Assembly: GCA_012934845.2 (NCBI GenBank)
Contig: WNNJ02001631.1
Location: 1 to 64,000 of the forward strand
Length of the DNA stretch: 64,000 nucleotides
Direction of reading: 5' to 3'
Source of the DNA: Pomphorhynchus laevis
Taxonomy: Eukaryota > Acanthocephala > Palaeacanthocephala > Echinorhynchida > Pomphorhynchidae
Shown: positions 8,598 through 18,876 of the stretch, piece after piece
Layout of the letters: every line of letters begins with the position of its first letter
Position numbering within the stretch: position 1 is the first letter of the stretch
Notes under the pieces: generated by a model
Told to the model about the DNA's origin: nothing
The model's database searches: none
What the model saw: the letters and a program-made list of their open reading frames with translations, nothing else
Position numbers and translations under genes: made by a program

Positions 8598-11127
8598 TCA
8601 AATATATGATCGTGTCTCACGTGAGACCCTGCGAGAACGACCGAATCTACAAATACAGACTGTCGCTGAAGCACATATGCAGTTTCTATCTGCTTGCATC
8701 GAGAATCATGTAATTCCGAAGGGATTGCGCCTCAAGAAGCGTATATGCTTATGTCTAAAGGGAGTGGATCCATTAGATGTTCTCCGACTGCAATTCAAAT
8801 GCAACAATATCTTCCAAACTGCAAGCATTAGACTGACATGCACGCTACGCGACTTCTACGTCAAAATATATAATTGTGGACTATCTGAGCAACGTGACAA
8901 AGTTTTGTATGATCGACTTATCCTGCGAAAATGTGTAAAACTTTCGATTCTATCCAAACGATATGTTCATCCTGATGAACTCCGTTCCATCGAACACCAT
9001 CCTAATCGTCGCTTTTTTTAAAGCCGCTTAAGACAACCTATTAAAAGAGGAAAAACTAAACTCGATCATGATCAGTTTATTGCCAATCTCACAGATATAG
9101 AACTCTCCTACGACACGAAATCTGTGCTTGCATACGGTTTAATTTTTTCAAGTGGTGAAAAAGAATTTGGAAGACTTGATCTTATCAATTCTTTGCAACG
9201 AGCAAGTATACAATGTTTCAGTCATATAAAAGACGATTTAGCGAGGAATACAACCACGAACGCAATGGGTAGAGAACTAATCGATAAATATGGCTCAATA
9301 AAACCAAATGATAAATACGAAAAAACCTATCAATAAATCAACAAAAAAGCGTTAGCTGAACTGCGAAAAAGAGATGATATTGTAATCAAAGCAGCCGACA
9401 AAGGTGGCAAAATCGTAGTGTGGTACCGCAACGAATACATAGCAGAAGCACATCGACATCTTAACTCAAACGTATATGAGGCGACAACAACAGAATGCAT
9501 GCATCTCAGCAAATCTCTGCATTTGTGTCCAAATATGTTGGAAAGGGTATGTTCGATACCTGTCGGTCGGAAAATGATTTCTGGAATAAACCAGGCTGGG
9601 AAATTCTATATGCTGCCAAAAATTCACAAAGACAAGATACCGTACCCCGGTCATCCGATTGTAAGTTGCATTGGCACGCCAACTGAACAACTATCCAGGT
9701 ATATTCATTCACTACTTAAGCCATTACTAAGAGATGTTTCGGCTCATATTGAGAGTACCGACAACTTCTTGAGAAGATTTGAACAAATAAAGCAAACAAT
9801 CCTACCTGATGCTTTCATTGCACACTCGACGTGGAGTCTTTGTACACGAATATTCCCACACACGCAGGCATTGAAGCAGTAAAGGACGCAATACGAAAGT
9901 GGGATAGTGGTATGTTGGAAATGGTGCGTGAAGGATTGGAATTGGCCCTACAAAATAACGTGGTACAATTCATGGGTCAGCTATATCTACAAGTTTCGGG
10001 CGCAGCCATGGGGACGCCATTAGCACCGAGTTATATTGTCCTTTTCATGAATTCATACGAAGGTGCAAACTAAAAGCAGCATCGCTTAAGCCACACACCT
10101 GGATACGATATATAGATAATGTCCTTGTTATATGGACCGCTGGTGAGGAAAAACTGTAGGAGTTTTTGAAGCACATCAATCGTGGACCGATAAAATTTGT
10201 ATGCGACAGATCGTAGCCGTTAAATTACCTCGACGTTTCCATTGACAGACGGGTGTGTAGAGGTGTTACAAATTACATAACACGCCCATACCGTAAAGCT
10301 AAATCAACCGCAGCATACCTTCATCAATTAAGCGCACATAGTAGTACCACGAAAAGTGCGATTTTAAGCAACGAATTCAGAAGTGTGCTAAAAATATCAA
10401 GCACGGACGCGGACAAATGGGAGGCAATTAATAGGACCAGATGGGACTTCGAAACTCGAGGATATTCGAAACTTCAAATAGCGAGAGAATTGAAAAAATG
10501 CGCAATATACCAACGTCGGAACTGCTCAGCCAGTTGAAACCTAAGCAAGAAGAGAAAACAATATGTGTCTTGCCTTATCACCCAGCATTGCAAAGTATGA
10601 ACAGAGATATGATCGCGGCGTATAAAAGAACAGGAATGACTGGTAAGCCTCCAGTAGTATATTTCCGAACGCTAAATTCCACAAGAAACTGCCTGGTATC
10701 GGCGACAATGAGATCAAATGAAACAAGACCTCCAAATGGGGAACAATGATGCATGTCATGTAAACGGCCACGATGCAAGACATGCGCTCTGATTCAACCA
10801 TCGACGACAGTCTAAAGCACTTTTACCAAAATACGATATCGCTAAAAATCGGAGAGCAATTGCACAACTAAAAATTGTGTATATTTGGCTACATGTAGAC
10901 ACTGCGATAAACAGAATGTCGGAGAAACGTCAAATGGACTGAGCATAAGAATTAACAATCACCGTGCGGATATCAAACGCTCAGAAACGACAGCCGGTGC
11001 AGTGGCACATGCAATTTCGCATTGAAAAGCGGAAGCATTCGATTATACAGTAGTCGAGGATAATCTGCACATCATAAAGACGAGGAGGAACCGAGAGCTA
11101 CAATAAATGGCACAGCTTATGGCTGAA
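8521..11127 (+). pseudogene. P1 RT and GIY-YIG endonuclease coding region, fossil
   Basis: In order along the strand: an N-terminal region (8521-9021); a conserved block with AADKGGKIVVWY (near 9390); FYMLPKIHKDKIPYPGHPIV (near 9605); SLYTNIP (near 9835); the RT core with VSGAAMGTPLAPSYI (near 9990) and WIRYIDNVLVIW (near 10100); a connecting region; a zinc-type pair CMSC...RCKTC (near 10750); and the endonuclease with CVYLATCRHC and NVGETSNGLSIRINNHR (near 10875-10960). In PLEs the RT and GIY-YIG nuclease act together, the nuclease nicking the target to prime reverse transcription. The reading frame is broken in several places. Confidence 0.8.
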
Positions 11128-11379
11128 AGTCCACATGGGCTAGCATACAGTCCACAACTTAAGTGGCAGGATATGACATGACGCCACATCTAATGTTTTA
11201 AAGAAACAAAATTTTTAATTCTTTAACTGTTCATGTATTTGTAGATTTCGAAATAGCCCTAGAAGGGCGAAACGTCAAGAAAACAAACTTTTTGGTTGAA
11301 TTTTGCGGTTTTCCTTATTTAATTTTAACTATATGATCGCATATGTTACAGATCCCGGATCGCAGCTTAATCAGATGTC
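10956..11379 (+). repeat. P1 right terminal repeat (pseudo-LTR)
   Basis: This is the second copy of the 424-bp repeat. Here it follows directly from the coding frame of the GIY-YIG domain (SIRINNHRADIKRSETTAGA), which shows that the repeat is copied from the element's own 3' part. Downstream (11380 on), the sequence is unrelated to P1. Confidence 0.9.
11246..11276 (+). ncRNA. Hammerhead-ribozyme-like remnant in the P1 right repeat
   Basis: The same stem as in the left repeat occurs here (GCCC 11256-11259, GGGC 11265-11268) with GAAACGTC at 11269-11276. One base differs from the left copy in the degenerate upstream strand. Confidence 0.45.
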
Positions 11380-11456
11380 ATATATATAACGCTTCTGCAC
11401 CTGAGCTTCGTATAGCATCGTGAGGAATTGCTGGTGTCTTTATAGTTATCACAAAA

Positions 11457-11515
11457 GCAGTCGAAACGTACCCTAACCACTTCATCCGACTGACGATGAC
11501 TGCTGGGTGGTTAGG
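11457..11515 (+). other. Interlocked inverted repeats (pseudoknot-like)
   Basis: GCAGTC (11457-11462) pairs with GACTGC (11498-11503), and CCTAACCAC (11472-11480) pairs with GTGGTTAGG (11507-11515). The two stems interlock, which would give an H-type pseudoknot in RNA. A GAAACGT word (11463-11469) and a CTGACGA word (11490-11496) are both present, in reversed order compared with a hammerhead. No function is proven. Confidence 0.4.
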
Positions 11516-11540
11516 ATCGTCTCGGAGTGATACATTAGAC

Positions 11541-11578
11541 TGATGGAGCTGATGATCGAAGTATCATCAGCTCCATCA
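11541..11578. repeat. Perfect 16-bp fold-back hairpin
   Basis: TGATGGAGCTGATGAT (11541-11556) is exactly complementary to 11563-11578, with a 6-base loop. It lies between P1 and a TA microsatellite and is not part of a recognised coding region. Confidence 0.9.
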
Positions 11579-11656
11579 TATATCGAAATATGGATTAAAA
11601 ATCAATCGTAGCCAGCTTTGGCTCCTGGACCACAGTTTCAAGCGATTTTTCGCAAT

Positions 11657-11659
<3 letters not shown>

Positions 11660-11733
<74 letters not shown>
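11660..11733. repeat. (TA)n microsatellite
   Basis: About 37 uninterrupted TA units separate the P1 flank from the P3 fossil. Confidence 0.97.
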
Positions 11734-11735
<2 letters not shown>

Positions 11736-11739
11736 ATTA

Positions 11740-13351
11740 GAATATTTTTGAAACTGGCGCTCTGGGTCCATCAAAGACTCTTTTATATATAATAAGTATT
11801 AATTGAAGCAGAGTTTGGAAATATATATTTTTCTTTAAAATTACAACGTTTCGAGCGCAACCGCTCTTTTTCAAGTTATTTACAGTATGATTAAATTCAA
11901 CAATACACTCAGATTTCATGTCTATACGCATTCAGAGTAAGAAAAAAGCACGGAAGAATAACTTTGAAATACCATATCAAGGTACTACGTCATTTTGTAT
12001 ATTATTTTCATGGAATTTTTTCTTTTTTATGTATTTTGGATTTAATTTCAAATCATAGATATGATCAAGGTTTATTCCATTTGGATTATCACACATAAGT
12101 TGACCTATCCACCTCATCTCTTTATTTTTCCGCGTATTTTCATCAGGAAATCCATCCTCTAAAATTGTATATTTGAATCCATTGTCAATTTCTCCATGCC
12201 AACACCTTTCATATCTTAAGACACCATCCCTAGTATATCTATTACAATTTTTGTCACTTCTGTTGTTCAATCTTAGTCGTAAAGACCTAGATGTCTCTCA
12301 TACGTACTGTTTTAACACTTTTTGCACTTTGCGACATATATAATATTTTCTGTATTGCAATCAAATGATCCCTTGATATTGTAGTCAAGAGTCGTTGTTG
12401 AGCTAGTAATTGATTTCGTTGTCGTCATTTCGTTGCAACACAAACAACGGCGCTTACCGCATTTTTCAGACTTACCTTCTTTTGTTTTACTCAAATTCAT
12501 ATTATTAAGTATTTTGCTTCTCGCTAACATGCTTTTTAAGCATTTTGTATATCGATAGTATATCTTTGGGTATGGTATTTCCGACTTTAGTTCGGGCGGT
12601 AACTTGTTTATTGCATTTTTTATATCTGAGGGTAATTTGTGAAGAGCAGGTGATACTCAAAGCACAGCGGCATATTTGTTGATTCTTCCTTTATTTTCTG
12701 TTTTAGTAGATTATTGCGTTTTTGATATCGAACTGTCTCAAAAATTTTGTAGATCTGCTTTGTATTGTATCCGCGGGCAATTAGGTTTTTTCGTAAAATA
12801 TCAAGATGGTATTCACGCTTTTTTGTATTGTTTGATATTTTACATATTCGCGTTGCCTCTGTTTTTATCATATTTCTTTTTGTAAAAGCTGGAACATTAG
12901 AGTAAACATGCATATAAATGGGCTTTGATGATTTCTTACGATACGGTTCAGTTATCCATTCCTTTTCTGATTGTAATGTTAACTTTACATCCAAGAAGTG
13001 ACACGCTTTGCCATCATTATCCACCTCCATTGTTAATGTCATTCCGCTTTCCATTTTTAATATATTTTTAAAACTCTAAAGATACTCAATATTTCCTGTC
13101 CAACCGATAATTATATCGTCAATGTATCGATAAATAAACACTGATTTTTCAATGTCCTTTATATTCAATTTATGTTCTGCGTATGCTAGAGTTAGTATTG
13201 CATATATCGGGGCTATCGGCGTGCCCATTGCGGTTCCTGAAAGTTGGTGGTATGCTTTTTCATTAAATTCAAATATATTACTGGTTAATACCAACCTAAG
13301 TAATTCTAACATATTATTTATCCTTTCTTTATTCCATTTATCGATTTCCAT
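11740..13351 (-). mobile_element. P3 Penelope-like element, 5'-truncated fossil
   Basis: On the minus strand: an RT core (13076-13351) with AYHQLSGTAMGTPIAPIYAI and IYRYIDDIIIGW; the RT-EN connecting region (12620-13054) with ACHFLDVKLTLQ; a cysteine-rich block CGKRRCLCCNEM; the GIY-YIG region with FDCNTENIIYVAKCKKC (12312-12530); and its C-terminal part with FKYTILEDGFPDENTRKNKE (11977-12270). The upstream RT half is missing. The end carries a hammerhead-like stem at 11849-11866. It is broken by a few lesions. Confidence 0.8.
11842..11877 (-). ncRNA. Hammerhead-ribozyme-like remnant at the P3 end
   Basis: Read on the minus strand, CTTGAAAAA is followed by the stem GAGCG, loop GTTG, CGCTC (plus 11853-11866) and then GAAACGTTGTAA. 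This fits the helix II-GAAA layout of PLE hammerheads; the CTGATGA strand is degenerate. The GAAACGTTGTAA word recurs at 621-632 (minus strand). Confidence 0.45.
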
Positions 13352-13381
13352 AAAATATATATATAAAATATATAATATATT

Positions 13382-13471
13382 TTATATCGATAGTATATCT
13401 TTGGGAATGGTATTTCTGACTTTAGTTCGGGCGGTAACTTGTTTATTGCATTTTTTATATCTGATGGTAAT
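13382..13471 (-). repeat. Second short copy of part of P3
   Basis: Bases 13382-13471 repeat 12547-12636 with only a few differences (TATATCGATAGTATATCTTT and onward). It is a 90-base fragment of the P3 RT-EN connecting region next to the truncated P3, either a second insertion or a local duplication. Confidence 0.8.
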
Positions 13472-13489
13472 AGATGTACCAAGGACTAT

Positions 13490-14970
13490 TGATTAAGCCA
13501 ATTCAACTACTTTAACATCTGGTAACATAGCCAAAATACGTCCGGCGTCATCTTGATTGAGCGCAATATTCTCGCATTTGTCCCTATTCAGACACAAACT
13601 AAATTATGATCCAGCGGAAAATATGTTTTCGATATACAGCATTAGCGTATGAACCGGACCGCCGATCAAACAATCGTCCAGATAACATAGATTGAGTGTC
13701 GAGTCTGAAGAATGCGCCAGATCATTGACTGCAATTGAGAAGGGAAGTGGTCCCAATGGTCCCCTGCTGTACGCCCTCGATCAACTGGACGATGTAATCG
13801 CCAAAGAACATACATCAATCATAAGCTGTCCTAAGAAAAATTACGATTTCCGGGAAATATCCTTTCACTGATGCAAACATTGCTTTGCGGCTGAGGGCAT
13901 TAAACGCATAGCTGAAGTCGAGTTTTACAAAAGCGCATCCGTCTTCAATGATCCCGTGTGTGAAAGCCCTGACCGCATGAACAACAGCGTCTAGACCGCT
14001 TGTAACAACGACTCCGAACTGGACTGGCAAAAGATTAGTCAGACAAAGCTTAATGGCGAAGCGGTTGACCAGTTTAGCTGTAATGCGTCGGATAGTGAAA
14101 CCGACTGCGATAGGTCGTACGACACGTTCTTTCTTTCAAAAAGCCAAAAGTCTAGCGCAAAAAAAGCGGTACAATCGTTTCAGGGACGTGTTCGTTTAGT
14201 AACAGTTCCACGACCCCGCAAATTACAGAGGGTAATCTGTCCCCTGGAGCACCATACGTTGGACCGAGCAAATCCAATAAATGTAAGATACTAAGGCCAT
14301 CATGCCTCAGAGGAGAAGGACTAGTACGAACGGATGGCCGAAATAAATGACTCCGTTGTAACGTTCAGATCGGTGTAGTTAGAAGAGAAAATTTCAGGAG
14401 CTATGATTGTGGGTGTTGAAGTGTGGTGTCTAGCTGTAGGATGTTTTGAGCAGATAATACTCAGGGTTGACTCGTCCGGCTGAACTATTGTATGATCGCA
14501 AGACAGTATTCGAACAGCGCCGCGCGCATCAACCTAATCGAGTTTTCGTTTAATAAGAGTTTCGAGTTTAGCTAGATGGCGGGTACTGGGAAAATCCGGG
14601 GTGGAGACTGGAGATTGGACGCCCACGGATCGTTAAAAATCGTTGCCGCACTTTGGCCACACCTCACTCCAGCATGCATGTGAGGAATGCGAAGAGTGTT
14701 TTTGCGAAGTAAATAAGCTCCAACCAGTTATCGTCATTCATTGGCTCGTTGACGAGGTTCTGGGAAATATCGGTAAGCCTGAAAGCTACCGCATGTCGAG
14801 CAGCTTGTGGGATCCTCCAGATTATTTTGGCATGTTCGTCAAATAGTCACGAATGCGTGCAAGTTATCCCGACTTGGGAGGATTCGACGTCCTCGTCAGA
14901 GACAATAACAGGAGAAAGTCGTCTAGAGTCCGAGCATTCATGGCCCCGAACCCGTTCCATTGTATTCTGA
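13490..14970 (-). mobile_element. LE, LINE-like reverse transcriptase fragment
   Basis: On the minus strand I can read, from about 14600 down: AVRILSCDHTIV, then RLPSVICGVVELLLNEHVPE, VRPIAVGFTIRRITAKLVNR, PVQFGVVVTSGLDAVVHAVR (13815-14030) with VKLDFSYAFNALSRKAMF, EGVQQG, PFSIAVNDLAHSSDSTLNL and CYLDDCLIGG. These are consecutive RT blocks of a group distinct from LA, LB and LD, with a YLDD catalytic box. The fragment lacks its 3' end and has several frameshifts. No nuclease domain is visible. Confidence 0.6.
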
Positions 14971-14974
14971 CAGA

Positions 14975-15440
14975 ATGTATTTATGTAAGGTTAAGTTGGT
15001 AAAACTATATTAATGCAATTAGAGTAGGCAGTATATTCAATCTACCTAGCATCATAATTAGTATGTGGTATTTTTAAAGCAAGTACAAGTAAGATTTTAA
15101 TACCTAGCGTTTTAAGTGAGTTGTATTGTTCAAATCATACCAGCTAACTGAGTCTACTTATTTTATACTTTATTTAAATTAAAAATAAAGATAAATAATT
15201 ATAAATAATAAATAATTATATAAGATTTTATATAATTTATGGTTATATAAAGTAAAAATTTAAAATTGAAATATAAGGAGCGCCATATTTAAGGCGCGCT
15301 TTTGTAGATCCGTCCACAAGTAGTGTTTAACGTAATAGGGTTATTACTTCTTTCGAACCAATTGTGTGTTACTATAATGCTAATTAATAGTGCAGACGAT
15401 CTTATGGGGTTTCAGGCTTTGTTAAAATAGTTGTTGAGGA
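14975..15440. other. AT-rich spacer, no gene seen
   Basis: The stretch is AT-rich, with short A/T tandem words near 15180-15240. I see no motif of a known protein or RNA gene. Confidence 0.5.
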
Positions 15441-16115
15441 TCTCAGTTTCATTTGTGACGCTGCCTGTGTAAAAACATCGCCTAAATCGACCGTCATGGC
15501 TTGATTTAGAGTTAAAGGATGCTATTAGATTACGTAATCGGCTGTGGTTCAGGTTTAGATGAGACACTAGTCTTAAGAGTGAGTATGCGTAGGCTAGGAA
15601 TCACTGTAAAGATAAATAATTATAAACTTATTTCTTGGAAGACAGGATTGCATCGAAAATCACTACACAGCCGAAAGTATTCTGCTCATATGTTAAGAAT
15701 AATATAACCCTACCTACTAGCATATGTTAAATTCAATCACCTAAAAGAATATTAAGCTGTTTATGAAATAGCTGATATCTCGCTGATAGTTTCGTCGTTG
15801 TACATGATGCTTACAATGATTTCCAACACTTAAACTGGCAATCGGTTCCTATAACTTACCCTGACTTTATATTATCACTTAAGTTAAGCGAAAGTGTTGG
15901 TGAAGTTACACACCTTATTACTTCAAAATCATCTAATTCTGACGATATTTCACCATATATCATTAATGTTTTTGAACCAGTTGTTTGTAGATATTTACAC
16001 CAATTGTTTGATTACAGTCTGGAACACTGTTAGATCCCCGATGCTTGGAATTGTGCAGTTATAGTTTCTATACCTAAAAGGTTTTCGGTCTAACTTGCTA
16101 TGACTTTTGACCAAT
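15440..16115 (+). mobile_element. LB-like LINE fragment (EN-RT linker and first RT blocks)
   Basis: The decayed frame encodes a WLDLELKDAIRLRNRLWFRF block (near 15505), typical of the linker between EN and RT, and then KSSNSDDISPYIINVFEPVV with IPDAWNCAVIVSIPK (15925-16080), the first RT blocks of a CR1-like LINE. It stops before the catalytic RT core, so it lacks both ends. Stops and frameshifts are numerous. Confidence 0.65.
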
Positions 16116-16129
16116 TAGCTTAACAAAAA

Positions 16130-18760
16130 TATATATATTTATTTTGAGTGACAAATGCGTACCAACGGCGTCATTACAAGCCTACTAAGAATGCACAAAA
16201 TGATCAAACTGATAAAATAAATCCGCAGACGAATTTTGAATAGTATGAAAAAGGAAATCGTGCGGATGTACGAAGGGAGCGAATTCCAAGCAAGAGGAGC
16301 AGCAACAGGAAAGGAACGGATGTGGTAATTTGTCGAATAACTTGGTGTAAAGGAGAAGGGAATGGAATGATCTTAAGGATAAAGAAACGGGAGGATATTT
16401 ATCGAGATATGGAAGATGTAAGTATGAAGGGAAATTGCGATGCAGTACATGATGGGTCAGGAGAATCAAATAAAACTGACACGATGGATAATTGTGGGAT
16501 GTTAAAAAGATTGAACAAAACTGCTGATAAATGCTTAGTTTATAATACGTTGAAGAGGTTGGGGAGTAGTTTCGGGAAATTTGGAGATGCTAAGGCAATA
16601 CTCGATGCAGGAAAATAAAGGGCGGATAAAAGGGAAAGACAAGAACTAAAATCAATCAACCTACAAATACGGTGAATATTACGAAGTGGGAGTAACGAAG
16701 AGCGGACTTTATCACAAACAAAATGTATGAGAGAAAGATGGTTATCAAAGTGAACACCGAGGAATACTATATCATTAATGATAGAAATAATGGCTGAGTA
16801 GGTGGAATTATAATGTGAGAGGGAATTATCTACATGATTTGGGACTTTGCAAGATTTAGTGATAGGCGAAGCGAATTATACGAGACAATCGAAGGAAGTT
16901 GATGCAAAATAATGAATTTGAGAGGAAGGTAGATACGAGTAGAGAATGTCATCAGCATGTTGCGTAACATGAAAATTGTGTGTTCTGGTTATTGATTACC
17001 GAAAATAAGGGAGAAGAGAACGGGACAAGGTACTGAACCTTGATGGACACTGTGCGAGAGGAAACGGTTTAGCGACAGAAGCTGAAAGAGCATTGAAAAA
17101 CGATCAGATAGATAAGAGGAAAACCAGGATACAGCGGAGTTAAATAATCCAGAGTCATGACGGAGCCAACATAGAAGAATGTGATGATCGACGATGTCGA
17201 ATGCAGATGAAAGGTCAAGGAAGATTATGGCGCTGCAAAGGCTTTTCTCGTGATTTTAGGAAATCATTAAACACTTAGTGACACCCTAGTTTGGTGGATT
17301 GATTAGAACGACATGCAGATTGAAACGGGTGATATAAATTTGACGATAGAAGATAGGTAGAGTAGATTTCTTAGGCAATGAAAGAAATTTTGAAATTCGT
17401 CAGAATAAACGGTGATAGATAGAGTTTAGGAGAATATTGTATTACGGCAGTCGATGATTAGAAAGTTGAAGGGATTGATAATAAGGTATTAGCATATTTA
17501 GATTAAAGATAAGAAGAAAACAAGTTTGGATCAATGCTACTAGGCGTTGAAGAACGTGAGAGTGAATTTAAAATGGGCCAAGTAGACTTGGGGCCGAATA
17601 AGTGAGCTTATTCTGCCAGACGAGTGTGCACTTATTTCGTAAAAGAGAGCAATAGGAACGACGAATTTTTAGGAAGGCATCGCGATACTCGGAGACATAC
17701 GTATAACTTCGTTTGAGGGGTAATATGTAAACTATAAATATTGTGAGCTCAGAGTTAAATAGAGATGGTAAAAAATCGACGGAAGGGGAAGGCGAATTCG
17801 GCGACACAAGAACATGGCAAAGTATACTAGATCCAAATAAAGTAAGATTGAGAGATTTCCACGGTTGATTGAAGGTAGGCAAGACACGAGAGGGAGCAAG
17901 CTTGTTAGTAAGATTTAGGGTCAGTAGAAAGTGGTCAGATAGACTAGTATCTGAGATATTAAATGAAGCATGTGTAGATAAACTGCACGGAATTGCAATG
18001 ATATCAAGGGTACCACCAAGTATATAAGTGGGAGGGGTACGAAGTAAATGGAGATTATGGTCGGAAAGAATGCTTCCAATTATGTCATTCATATTACTCT
18101 CTCCTTACTTCGTAGGAGAGAGTAATAGGAATGACGAATTTTTAGGTAGGCATCACGATACTTGAAGGAGACAGAAGTGGAACCTCGTTTGAGAAAACGT
18201 AGATAGATGGGAAAAGTGTAACGCATGCGAAGCTTAGAAATTACACAGTGAGAATCAAACAATGGTTTGCTTTGAGAACGCTTACGAGTGTGTGATCGGC
18301 GAGGTAATATGTAATCGAGAATTGTTGTAAGCTCAGACTCAAATAGAGAGAATAGAAAGTCGATGGAAAGGGAAGGCGATTTAGGAGACACAAGAGCAGA
18401 GCAAAGAATAACATATCGAAATAAAGTAAGATTGAGAAATTTCCACGGTCGATTGAATGTAGGCGAAACTCGAGAGGGAACAACCTCGTTAGTAAGATTC
18501 AAAGTAGAAAATGATTAGAGACCAGGATCTGAGATATTAAATGAAGCATGTGTAGAGAAACTGCACGGAGTTGCAATTATATCAAGGGTACCGCAAAGTA
18601 TATGAGTGGGAGTAAGGTACCGCCAAGTATATAAGATGGAATCCGAAGTAAATTGAGATTATAGTCGGAAAGAATGCTTACAAGTTTGATGGAATTTAAA
18701 TTGGAAGAGCGGTCCAAGCGAATGTTGAAACCACTTAGTACAAAAAGAGAAAGTGCTGAA
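16130..18760 (-). mobile_element. LA3, old L2/CR1-like LINE with internal tandem duplication
   Basis: The 3' end is at about 16130-16170, with an LA-type tail (minus strand: GGTACGCATTTGTCACTC and AAATAAATA). Upstream on the minus strand are the C-terminal region (16185-16469, SLSLRSFHSLLLY), a decayed RT with HQGSVPCPVLFSL (near 17030), and two copies of the EN-to-linker region (17568-18092 and 18089-18502). EN motifs include ILGGTLDIIAIP and DTSLSDHFLL. It is heavily mutated and older than the LA1 copies. Confidence 0.7.
17580..18680 (-). repeat. Tandem duplication of the EN/linker region inside LA3
   Basis: Two units (about 17580-18095 and 18096-18680) repeat the same order: GILGG...DII, SDHFLLTLN, a Trp-containing block, the linker with YRDAFLKIRRSYCSLLR or YRDAYLKIRHSYYSLLR. 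The distal unit keeps a block with RKRSQSKPLFDSHC that is shortened in the other. The two units have diverged, so the duplication is old. Confidence 0.65.
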
Positions 18761-18825
18761 AGTGAACAACAATAAAAAATAAATAAGTTAGTTCATTGAA
18801 GAACGTCGTGATACATGATATACAT

Positions 18826-18876
18826 TTTTGTTTTGATGTGGTCATGTAAGCGTGCGCTGGCACGCATTTGCCATCT
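18826..18876 (+). mobile_element. LA1 3' tail remnant
   Basis: Only the last about 50 bases of an LA1 element are present (GTGGTCATGTAAGCGTGC, loop, GCACGCATTTGCCA). The sequence then switches at once to the middle of another LA1 ORF2 at 18877. Confidence 0.7.

Larger units (their letters stand above)
8174..11379 (+). mobile_element. P1 Penelope-like element, most complete PLE in the window, with terminal direct repeats
   Basis: Two 424-bp direct repeats (8174-8597 and 10956-11379) with a constant offset of 2782 bases bound a unit. The unit encodes, in order, an N-terminal PLE region, an RT and a GIY-YIG endonuclease. The repeats contain the end of the endonuclease frame, the 3' non-coding end, and the start of the next unit. 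This is the partial-tandem arrangement typical of PLEs (pseudo-LTRs). I count about nine differences between the repeats, so the insertion is not very old. The coding part is broken by several lesions. PLEs are known from many animals and lack a capsid or envelope. Confidence 0.85.

Noticed and set aside
14643-14970. Cys-rich plus-strand frame (CEECEECFCE)
   Set aside because: It lies antisense to the LE RT fragment, whose minus-strand reading has better family motifs.
16322-16618. Plus-strand open frame within LA3
   Set aside because: It is the antisense shadow of the LA3 C-terminal region.
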